A stretch of 64,000 bases of DNA. It comes from Nodosilinea sp. FACHB-141 (lineage in GTDB: Bacteria; Cyanobacteriota; Cyanobacteriia; Phormidesmidales; Phormidesmidaceae). The notes under the pieces were generated by a model. That model was not told where the DNA came from, ran no database searches, and saw nothing but the letters and a program-made list of their open reading frames with translations. Position 1 is the first letter of the stretch, and each line of letters opens with the position of its first letter. Position numbers and translations under genes: made by a program. The stretch is taken from positions 124,001 to 188,000 of the forward strand of contig NZ_JACJPP010000012.1 in NCBI RefSeq assembly GCF_014696135.1. Reading direction: 5' to 3'. Of this stretch, positions 47,065-54,116 are shown piece after piece.

Positions 47065-47078
47065 GTAACAGCGGTTAC
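47065..47078 (+). promoter_or_regulatory. NtcA-binding site
   Basis: GTA-ACAGCGGT-TAC is a perfect GTAN8TAC NtcA site. It lies about 100 nt upstream of the guanidine-I aptamer, with A/T-rich -10-like sequence (TAAGCCTATTAG) 22 nt after it, the usual class II spacing. It would put the cluster under global nitrogen control. The site also lies in the divergent space of the Npun_F0494-like gene. Confidence 0.72.
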
Positions 47079-47164
47079 TTTCTAATGGTTGAGCAATTGC
47101 TAAGCCTATTAGTGCATCAACCGTTGACTTAAGTCACCAGTCACTCAACTAGTTTTAATAGCCA

Positions 47165-47345
47165 AACGGTTTCTAGGGTTCCGGCTTGCCGCCGCTGCGG
47201 TGGAGCGTCTGGTCCGAGAGAAACCGCCAGATAAGTTACTGGCCTCGCTTCAACAGCAGGGCTCACGGCCTCTGGTACACGGCGGGATAAAAGCCCGGGA
47301 GGATAGCGAAGCATTGCTTGGCCATTCTCTCGGGCTGTTGTGTTT
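47165..47345 (+). ncRNA. Guanidine-I (ykkC) riboswitch with terminator platform
   Basis: The conserved ykkC pieces occur in order: CTAGGGTTCCGG (47173-47184), CTGGTCCGAGAG (47209-47220), ACACGGCGGGATAAAAG and then CCCGGGAG (47277-47300). The 3' strand of the aptamer, AGCCCGGGAGGAT, can instead pair over 13 bp (two G-U) with ATTCTCTCGGGCT (47324-47336), followed by a U-rich run. That is a terminator exclusive with the aptamer, so guanidine should turn expression on. It lies about 65 nt before the first gene. Confidence 0.93.
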
Positions 47346-47409
47346 CATGACGGTTTGCCTCCTGTAGCACCTATTCATTACCCATCCGCCCATTTACCCC
47401 TACCCACCT

Positions 47410-48771
47410 ATGGCCCACCCGCTAACTCCTGAAATCGAAGCGCTGAAATCCTCTTTGGAGCATAAAGGTGTCAAGTACGCCCTGGCCAGCTATGTGGATA
47501 TCCACGGCATGGGCAAGGCCAAAATGGTGCCTCTGGCTCACTTGGGCCAAATGATGGCGGGTTCAGAGCTGTTTACCGGCGCGGCCCTCGATGGGGTGCC
47601 CCAGGAGATTAGCGATGAGGAAGTGGCGGCGATGCCCGACCCGGCCTCGGCCACGGTGCTGCCCTGGAAGCCCGAAGTCGCCTGGTTTGCCAGCGATCTC
47701 TACCTCAAGGGACAACCCTTTGAGGCCTGCTGCCGCACCATTCTCAAGCAAATGCTGGCCAAGGCAGCGGCGATGGGGTTTACCTTTAACCTGGGCATCG
47801 AGACCGAGTTTTTCATGCTCAAGGAAAACGCTGACGGTAGCTTTGGGCCGGTGAGCGATCGCGACCACCTTGCCAAACCCTGCTACGACCTACCCAGCCT
47901 GCTCGACAACGCCCCCTGGCTGAGCGAACTGGTGGAATACATGAACCAGCTCGGTTGGGATGTCTATTCCTTTGACCACGAAGACGCCAACGGCCAGTTT
48001 GAGACCGACTTTGCCTACAGCGACGCCCTGACCATGGCCGATCGCCTCACCTTCTTTCGGCTGATGGTGAAGGAGATCGCCCGCAAATACGGCTATTTCG
48101 CCAGCTTTATGCCCAAGCCCTTCGGCGATCGCACCGGTAGCGGCGCCCACTACAACATGTCTTTGGCCGATATCCAGACCGGGCAAAACCTGTTTGAAGA
48201 CCCGGACGACCCACGCGGCTGCAAGCTCTCTAAGCTGGGCTACCAGTTTATTGCTGGGGTGCTGCGCCACGCCAAGGCGATCTGCGCCGTCACCTGCCCC
48301 ACGGTCAACAGCTACAAGCGGCTGCTGCGCCAGGGCAGCATGTCGGGCTTTACCTGGGCCCCGGTTTACATCTGCTACGGCAACAACAACCGCACCAACA
48401 TGCTGCGCATTCCCCTGGCGGGAGGCCGGGTCGAGTGCCGCGCTGCCGATATTGCCACCAACCCGTATCTGGGGGCCGCAATGATTCTCGCCGCCGGGCT
48501 AGAGGGCATTGCTGAGGGGATTGATCCCGGTGACCCCCACACCGAAAACATGTACAACTACTCCCTAGCTGACCTGCAGGCGATGGGCATCGACATGCTG
48601 CCTCGCACGCTGCAAGAGGCGATCGACGCCTTTGAGGCCGACTCGCTCAGCCAGGCCGTGATGGGGCCGCTGATGTACCAGACCTACATTGATTTTCGCC
48701 GTCGGGAATGGGAGGAGTACCACACCCACATTTCTGACTGGGAAATTAAGCGGTATCTCAAGTTTTTCTAG
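47410..48771 (+). CDS. Type III glutamine synthetase-like gamma-glutamylamide ligase
   Basis: Protein of 453 aa of the GlnT/GmaS class. VDIHGMGKAKMVP at the start, then the beta-grasp, then the catalytic barrel: LGIETEFFML, SFDHEDANGQFETDF, FMPKPFGDRTGSGAHYNMS, CPTVNSYKRL and NNRTNMLRIPLAGGRVECRA. Class members include gamma-glutamylmethylamide synthetase, so ATP-dependent transfer of glutamate to an amine other than ammonia is likely. Being the first gene under a guanidine-I riboswitch, the acceptor may be guanidine or a methylated guanidine (inference). The leader just before the ATG is C-rich with no Shine-Dalgarno sequence. Confidence 0.9.
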   Translation: MAHPLTPEIEALKSSLEHKGVKYALASYVDIHGMGKAKMVPLAHLGQMMAGSELFTGAALDGVPQEISDEEVAAMPDPASATVLPWKPEVAWFASDLYLKGQPFEACCRTILKQMLAKAAAMGFTFNLGIETEFFMLKENADGSFGPVSDRDHLAKPCYDLPSLLDNAPWLSELVEYMNQLGWDVYSFDHEDANGQFETDFAYSDALTMADRLTFFRLMVKEIARKYGYFASFMPKPFGDRTGSGAHYNMSLADIQTGQNLFEDPDDPRGCKLSKLGYQFIAGVLRHAKAICAVTCPTVNSYKRLLRQGSMSGFTWAPVYICYGNNNRTNMLRIPLAGGRVECRAADIATNPYLGAAMILAAGLEGIAEGIDPGDPHTENMYNYSLADLQAMGIDMLPRTLQEAIDAFEADSLSQAVMGPLMYQTYIDFRRREWEEYHTHISDWEIKRYLKFF

Positions 48772-48848
48772 CGCTCGCCCCTCGCTCCAGGGTGTCCCAA
48801 ACACCCACAGCTTTCCCTGTAGTTTTTGAGTCTCAAACATCCACCGCC

Positions 48849-49892
48849 ATGAAACGACGTACCTTTTTACCCACGCTGTTTGCCTTTTTTTGCAGCCTGC
48901 TGATTACCGTTAGCTGTGCTCAAAACGCGCCCCAGGCCGATGCCCCCGCCGATGCCCCTGCGACTGCTACAGCGGGGGAACCCATAAAGCTCGGCTACAG
49001 CAGCTGGGCGGGCTGGTGGCCCTGGGCGATCGCCGAAGAAGAGGGCCTATTCGAAAAGAATGGGGCCAACGTCGAGCTGATCTGGTTTGACGGCTACCTA
49101 GAATCAATTCAATCCCTAGCCGCCGGGCAGCTCGATGCCAACAGCCAAACCCTCAACGACACCATCTCCTTCGCAGGGGATGCCGTCAACGGCATGGTGG
49201 CGGTGTTGGTCAACGACAACTCTGCCGGTAACGACAAGGTGATTGGGGCTGAGGGCATCGACACCGTCGCCGATCTGGCTGGCAAAACCGTTGCCCTAGA
49301 AGAGGGCGTAGTGGGTGACTTTTTGCTCAGCCTGGCCCTCGAAGATGCTGGCCTAACCCGCGACGCTGTAGAAATTAAAAATCTTGAAACCGGGGCTGCG
49401 GCCACGGCCTTTGCTGCCGAGCAGGTAGATGGCTTTGCGGGTTGGGTACCCTTCTGGGAAACGGCGCTTTCGCGCGAAGGCAGCAAAGAGCTGGCGAGCT
49501 CGGCAGATTTCCCAGGCGCGATTCCTGACCTGCTGGTAGTGACCCAAAAGCTGATCGACAGCCGCCCCGACCAGGTGCAAGCCTTGGTGAATACCTGGTT
49601 CGACATTTTGGCCTTTATTGAGGAAAACCCTGAGCGGGCCAACGAGATTATGGCAAAGCGAGCCAGCGTCAGCGACACCGAGTTTGAGAAGTATACCGAG
49701 GGCACCAAAATCTTCACCCTAGACGAAAACTTAGAAGCCTTTAGCGCAGGCGGTGATGACATGAAGTACATGCCCTACGCCTCTCAGAAAATGGCCGAAT
49801 TCATGGTGGAGCTTAAGTTTATCCCCGAGGCCCCCGACCTAGAGGCTATTCTCGATGACCAATTTATTAAGGCCTATACCGCCAAGAAGTAG
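48849..49892 (+). CDS. Guanidine-type (NitT/TauT-like) ABC binding lipoprotein
   Basis: Protein of 347 aa with a lipoprotein signal (MKRRTFLPTLFAFF, lipobox ITVSC with Cys23). The mature part has the NitT/TauT-family fold: IKLGYSSWAGWWPWAIAEEE, LESIQSLAAGQLDANSQTL, LAGKTVALEEGVV and a WVPFWE segment. Trp-rich pocket residues (SSWAGWWPW) would suit a planar cation. It is the binding component of the importer encoded by the next genes. The guanidine link comes from the riboswitch, not from the protein itself. Confidence 0.9.
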   Translation: MKRRTFLPTLFAFFCSLLITVSCAQNAPQADAPADAPATATAGEPIKLGYSSWAGWWPWAIAEEEGLFEKNGANVELIWFDGYLESIQSLAAGQLDANSQTLNDTISFAGDAVNGMVAVLVNDNSAGNDKVIGAEGIDTVADLAGKTVALEEGVVGDFLLSLALEDAGLTRDAVEIKNLETGAAATAFAAEQVDGFAGWVPFWETALSREGSKELASSADFPGAIPDLLVVTQKLIDSRPDQVQALVNTWFDILAFIEENPERANEIMAKRASVSDTEFEKYTEGTKIFTLDENLEAFSAGGDDMKYMPYASQKMAEFMVELKFIPEAPDLEAILDDQFIKAYTAKK

Positions 49893-49898
49893 CCGTTG

Positions 49899-50819
49899 AT
49901 GCAAGCCCCGATCGCCGTTCTGTGGATGATGGGGGCTAATGCTTTTCAGGTTTGTTGTACGTTTGGGCTAACCCCTGTGACTCCCGCTTCCCCTTCCTTT
50001 TCCACCGCGTCCACCGCCCCCCAAGGCATGAAGCCTAGTGTCTTTTGGCGACTGGCCGACGACATTCCCAAACCGATGAGCACGGCGCTGATGGTGCTCT
50101 CCATTGCGGTGCCCTTTGCTCTGTGGTGGATAGTGGCTAGCCTGGATCTGGTGAATGACAAGTTTTTGCCGTCGCCGATTCAGGTGGCTCAAGCGCTAGG
50201 GCGGCTGTGGACGGATGGCTTTCTGCTGGAAGATACCGCCGCCAGCATTATGCGGGTGACTGTGGGCTTTTTGCTGGCAGCGCTGGTGTCGATCCCCATC
50301 GGCATTGCCATGGGAGCCTTTGCTAGCGTGCGATCGCTGCTCGAACCCATTGTTGGCGTGGTGCGCTATATGCCCGCCCCCGCCTTCATTCCGCTGCTGC
50401 TGATCTATCTGGGCCTGGGCGAAGCACCCAAAATCGCCCTGATCTTTATGGGCACCGTGTTCTTCAACATCCTGATGATCATGGATGCGGTGAAGTTTGT
50501 GCCCAAGGCCCTGCTCGAAACCACCTACACCCTAGGCGGGCAGCGGCGGCAGGCGCTGTTTCAGGTGATTACGCCCTACGTGGTGCCCAACATTATCGAC
50601 ACCTTTCGCATCAACATTGCCACCTCCTGGAACCTGGTGGTAGTGGCGGAGCTGGTGGCGGCAGAAAACGGCCTGGGCAAACGGATTGTGCTGGCCCAAA
50701 AGTTTTTCAACACCGATGAAATCTTTGCCTGCCTGATCATTCTGGGCGTAATCGGCTTTGCCCTAGATTTGTCATTGCGAGGGTTGATGAAAGCCACTTG
50801 TAAATGGGCGATAGATTGA
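49899..50819 (+). CDS. ABC transporter permease of the guanidine cluster
   Basis: About 306 aa, six helices, SsuC/TauC class. The coupling loop is present (TTYTLGGQRRQALFQVITPY), as is ATSWNLVVVAELVAAENGLG. The frame starts close to the binding-protein gene; an internal ATG at 50028 (MKPSVFWRLADD) is the likely functional start because the preceding ~40 residues look unrelated to the family. The ATPase gene follows after a 249-bp spacer filled with repeats. Confidence 0.9.
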   Translation: MQAPIAVLWMMGANAFQVCCTFGLTPVTPASPSFSTASTAPQGMKPSVFWRLADDIPKPMSTALMVLSIAVPFALWWIVASLDLVNDKFLPSPIQVAQALGRLWTDGFLLEDTAASIMRVTVGFLLAALVSIPIGIAMGAFASVRSLLEPIVGVVRYMPAPAFIPLLLIYLGLGEAPKIALIFMGTVFFNILMIMDAVKFVPKALLETTYTLGGQRRQALFQVITPYVVPNIIDTFRINIATSWNLVVVAELVAAENGLGKRIVLAQKFFNTDEIFACLIILGVIGFALDLSLRGLMKATCKWAID

Positions 50820-50904
50820 GCGCTGGTGTTCCCTCAGCTTGTGAGGTGCGCGATCGCTCAGATAGATCCCCTCAAATTCTCACGTTCTAAGATTCACTCC
50901 GTAA

Positions 50905-51068
50905 CCCCCTTAAAAAGGGGCAAGGGGGATCTAACCAGGGTTATCCCACCCTCTCTATTCATCCTGAATCCGACTCAATCTAGCTTTGGTGGGCAGTGCC
51001 CACCCTACGGCATACCCATCCACCCTCCTCCCCATCCACTCATCCACCCCCTACCCCCACTCCCCACC
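50905..51068. repeat. Three stacked intergenic repeats inside the guanidine operon
   Basis: In order: a CCCCCTTAAAAAGGGG palindrome with a GGGGGATCT tail (50905-50932), the perfect palindrome GGTGGGCA-G-TGCCCACC (50989-51005), and a C-rich degenerate run of CCATCCACCC units (about 51013-51067) that reaches the ATG of the ATPase gene. The first is a commonly dispersed cyanobacterial repeat; the second and third recur at 53.1 kb. Confidence 0.85.
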
Positions 51069-51842
51069 ATGCACTTAGAAATCAACAACCTCAGCAAACA
51101 GTTCGACACCCGCCAAGGGCCAGTGCTGGCGCTCGATGACATCAACATGCACGTGGAAACGGGCGAATTTGTCTGCGTGGTAGGGGCCTCAGGCTCCGGA
51201 AAATCTACCCTGCTGCGGCTGGTGGCAGGGCTAGATATGCCCACGGCGGGGGAAATGACGGTGGATGGTCAAGTGGTGACGGGGCCAGGATCTGATCGCG
51301 GCATGATCTTCCAGAGCTACACCCTGTACCCCTGGATGTCGGTGCAGAAAAATGTCGAATTTGGCCTCAAGCTTCAGGGCGTGGGACCACGGGAGCGGCG
51401 GGAGATGGCTTCCTACTATCTAGACGTGGTGGGGCTGACTAAGTTTGCGCGATCGCTGCCCAAGCAGCTTTCTGGCGGCATGAAGCAGCGGGTGGCGATC
51501 GCCCGCACCCTGGCCTCCCGGCCCAAAATTATGCTGATGGATGAGCCTTTTGGCGCGCTAGATGTGCAGACCAAGGAAACCATGCAGCAGTTTATGCTCG
51601 ACCTGTGGAACCGCACCGGGGTGAGCATTTTGATGATTACTCACGATGTTGATGAGGCGGTGTTTCTCTCCCAGCGAATCTACGTGCTGACGGCGCACCC
51701 CGGCACCATTCAGCGGGAGGTGTTTGTGGATTTGCCCAGCGATCGCACCTACACCATTCGCCGCGATCGCGCTTTTCAAGACTACCGCGAAGGCATTATG
51801 GATCTGCTGCGGGGAAAGACGACGCCAGCCTTAGTGAGCTGA
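51069..51842 (+). CDS. ABC transporter ATPase of the guanidine cluster
   Basis: Protein of 257 aa of the NitT/TauT ATPase class: Walker A VVGASGSGKSTLL, Q-loop FQSYTLYPWM, signature LSGGMKQRVAIARTL, Walker B IMLMDEPFGALD and H-loop MITHDVDEAV. The start MHLEINNLSKQFD is fixed by the family; the open frame upstream runs through the repeats and is not coding. Confidence 0.95.
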   Translation: MHLEINNLSKQFDTRQGPVLALDDINMHVETGEFVCVVGASGSGKSTLLRLVAGLDMPTAGEMTVDGQVVTGPGSDRGMIFQSYTLYPWMSVQKNVEFGLKLQGVGPRERREMASYYLDVVGLTKFARSLPKQLSGGMKQRVAIARTLASRPKIMLMDEPFGALDVQTKETMQQFMLDLWNRTGVSILMITHDVDEAVFLSQRIYVLTAHPGTIQREVFVDLPSDRTYTIRRDRAFQDYREGIMDLLRGKTTPALVS

Positions 51843-51858
51843 TGGGGAGTGAACGCTG

Positions 51859-53010
51859 ATGGTTTCCAGTCTGCCGCTGCAATGGTCGAAGACCGGCCCC
51901 CAAGGGTCCTCACCGGTTCCTCCCGACGTTCACGGGCTGCCAGAACAATTTTTACTCACCGCTGACCACTACACCAATCCTGAATGGATTCCGATAGAGC
52001 AGCGGGCGATCTTTCGTCGCACTTGGCTCTACGCGGGCGATGGCGATCGCCTTCAGTCAGGCATGGTGTGGGCCAAGTCGGTGGCGGGCGCTCCCCTGCT
52101 GCTCGTTCGAGACAACGATGGCGAGCTACGGGCCTTTTACAACCTCTGTCCCCACCGGGCCGCAATTTTGTCGCCCCAAGCGGGCATTCACCCCTGTCAA
52201 AAGCTGGTCTGCCCCTACCACGCTTGGGTGTATGACCTTTCTGGAGATTTGGTGGGTGTGCCCTCCCAAAATCAGTTTCCGGAGTCGTTTGAGAAGCAGA
52301 ATTTCCCCCTGCGATCGCTGCGGCTAGAGACCTGGTCGGGCTTTATGTTTGTCTGCTTCGACGACAGTGCGCCGCCGCTAGTCGAGTTTCTCGGCAGCAT
52401 CCCCGAGCACCTAGGGCAGCACCGCACCCCCGCCACCCAACCCCTGGCGGCCAAGCAATACACCGTCGCCTGCAACTGGAAGAACTACCACGACAACACC
52501 CTGTGCGACTACCACGTGGCGATCGCCCACCGCACCACCCTAAACCAAGTGCAAGGCCCCATTCGCCGCTACCAGCACCAGCTCGAAGCCTTCGTTAACC
52601 TGCTCTACACACCCACTACTGCCGACTGGCAGGCCGAAAACCCTATTTCACCGGCCCTCCAGGGCCGCAGCCGCGAGGGATTTTTTACCTACGGCATTTA
52701 CCCTAACCTGCACCTGCTAGGGCTACCCAACGGTCTGTTAGCCTGGCTGCACATTGAGCCGCTCACCGTCGAGTCTTGCCAAGTTTCCCTAGACCTCTAC
52801 GGCGACCCCGCATTTTGTCCACCCACCGAAACCCTGCTAGCCGAATTTGAAGCCTTCATGCAGGAAGACATGGTGCTCACCGAAAGTGTCCAGCAGGGCT
52901 ACGCCAGCGGTGCCTACACCCCCGGCCCGGTGAACGGTTTAGAATCACGAATTATCCACCAGCAAAAACTGATTTGGGACGCCCTTGCCGCCGTTGGTGG
53001 TACCGAATAA
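51859..53010 (+). CDS. Rieske non-haem iron oxygenase, choline/carnitine monooxygenase-like
   Basis: Protein of 383 aa. The Rieske cluster ligands are C97-x-H99 (NLCPHRA) and C118-xx-H121 (VCPYHAW). The mononuclear iron His pair is in NYHDNTLCDYHVAIAH (H219, H224), and a third carboxylate is likely in QEDMVLTESVQQG. The domain layout is that of choline, carnitine and glycine-betaine monooxygenases, which oxidise N-methyl or C-N bonds. The bridging Asp sits one residue closer to the first His than in naphthalene-dioxygenase-type enzymes. No reductase gene is in the cluster. It lies 17 nt after the ATPase gene. Substrate by context: a guanidine compound or its glutamyl adduct (inference). Confidence 0.9.
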   Translation: MVSSLPLQWSKTGPQGSSPVPPDVHGLPEQFLLTADHYTNPEWIPIEQRAIFRRTWLYAGDGDRLQSGMVWAKSVAGAPLLLVRDNDGELRAFYNLCPHRAAILSPQAGIHPCQKLVCPYHAWVYDLSGDLVGVPSQNQFPESFEKQNFPLRSLRLETWSGFMFVCFDDSAPPLVEFLGSIPEHLGQHRTPATQPLAAKQYTVACNWKNYHDNTLCDYHVAIAHRTTLNQVQGPIRRYQHQLEAFVNLLYTPTTADWQAENPISPALQGRSREGFFTYGIYPNLHLLGLPNGLLAWLHIEPLTVESCQVSLDLYGDPAFCPPTETLLAEFEAFMQEDMVLTESVQQGYASGAYTPGPVNGLESRIIHQQKLIWDALAAVGGTE

Positions 53011-53086
53011 CAGCACGGCTTGAGCGCGGGCAAACCACCGTTCCCCCCTCGCGGAACCCTAGTTGTATAGCGCTAGGGTTAACGCT

Positions 53087-53157
53087 GGTGGGGCACTGCC
53101 CACCCTACCCATCCACCCTCCCACCCATCCACCCGCCTACCCTCCCACCCCCTCCCC
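53087..53157. repeat. Palindrome plus C-rich tandem units before the last cluster gene
   Basis: GGTGGGGCA-CTGCCCACC (53087-53104), then CTACCCATCCACCCTCCC-type units up to the ATG at 53158. The same pair of elements precedes the ATPase gene at 50.99-51.07 kb. There is no Shine-Dalgarno sequence between the units and the start codon. Confidence 0.85.
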
Positions 53158-53943
53158 ATGCCCTCCAACCCTTTCCTCGGCGTCTGGCAACGCCGCTCCA
53201 TCCAGTTCGACCAAGGCCCCATCGAAACCAGCCAATCGGTCCTGTGGATTCAAGCCGAAACCTACTTTGCCGATGTGCGCAGTGCTCCCTTTGCAGGACG
53301 GTTGACGCCAGAGCGGTATCGGGCGATGGATTGGCGATCGCGCTTTGACGCCGACCTGCTGGGCTTTGCCGGCACCTTTAGCTGGACTGAGTCCCCCCCG
53401 ATCTGTACCTGGCACCATCGCCTTGCCCTTACCCCACGGCAGTGGCCCGACACCAGCAACTATCACTGGCTGGGGCCAGACGATTTTTTAGAGCATGGCA
53501 CCTGTGAGGATGATGAGGGCGGTCTCCACCCTTTTGTTGAGCACTGGTATCGCCTTCACCCTGGCCCTGTGCAGGTGTGGCGTCTAGAACGGTCAGATCA
53601 GCAGGGGCAGGCCCTCCGGGTGGGCAACTGGGCCGTTTTGGTGCATCAGTGGCGTTCGCGCAGCGTCTCCAGTGGAGAATTGCAGAGCGTCTCCACTAGA
53701 GAATCGCAAAGTGTCTCCAGCGGAGAGTCGCCCACCGCTGACTCTTCGCTGGAGGCAGAGAACTTTCGCGCGTTTTCTGCCACTGCCTGGGAGTATCGGC
53801 AGGGCACCTGGCAGGCTCTGTTTGGCACTGAGGCCAGCCTGGGCACCCCACCCCACTGGACACCGCTGGATTTGGATGACCCGCTTGGTCTGTGGCAGCT
53901 AGAGCGATCGGCCCCAGTGAGCCAGAGCCTAGAGCTTAACTAA
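53158..53943 (+). CDS. Unknown protein ending the guanidine cluster, probable beta-barrel
   Basis: Protein of 261 aa of no family I can name with confidence. The pattern of short beta strands with WQRRSIQF, SVLWIQAETYFADVR and a second half with VQVWRLER and WAVLVHQWRS suggests two lipocalin-like halves, comparable in outline to HRI1-type proteins. The residue run 169-192 is made of three 8-aa repeats (SVSSGELQ-like) created by a DNA repeat. No signal peptide. It could bind a small ligand or an intermediate of the pathway. Position alone links it to the Rieske gene. Confidence 0.7.
   Translation: MPSNPFLGVWQRRSIQFDQGPIETSQSVLWIQAETYFADVRSAPFAGRLTPERYRAMDWRSRFDADLLGFAGTFSWTESPPICTWHHRLALTPRQWPDTSNYHWLGPDDFLEHGTCEDDEGGLHPFVEHWYRLHPGPVQVWRLERSDQQGQALRVGNWAVLVHQWRSRSVSSGELQSVSTRESQSVSSGESPTADSSLEAENFRAFSATAWEYRQGTWQALFGTEASLGTPPHWTPLDLDDPLGLWQLERSAPVSQSLELN
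53662..53733 (+). repeat. Three 24-bp tandem repeats inside a coding region
   Basis: Three units each begin AGCGTCTCC or AGTGTCTCC and hold a palindrome of the type TCTCCAGTGGAGA. They add in-frame SVSSGELQ, SVSTRESQ and SVSSGESP. The length (24 = 8 codons) keeps the frame open. Confidence 0.9.
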
Positions 53944-54116
53944 GTATTGAGCCTGGGTATCTGACAAACTCTCGGTGATAAGGTAAAGCCTGACGTTCTA
54001 AGGCTATCTCTGGGGGCATGGTCGCCCTCATCGGGCCGGTTTCTGCTTCAGGGCTGGTAGGACAGTCTAGGCAACATCGGCAGAGGTACTGTCAGCATTC
54101 AGCACACAGGTCGCGT

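Noticed and set aside
47165-47345. ppGpp or PRPP variant of the ykkC riboswitch
   Set aside because: The core elements match the guanidine-I subtype by eye, and the downstream genes are uptake and amine-type enzymes, not amino-acid or purine synthesis. A covariance search would settle it.
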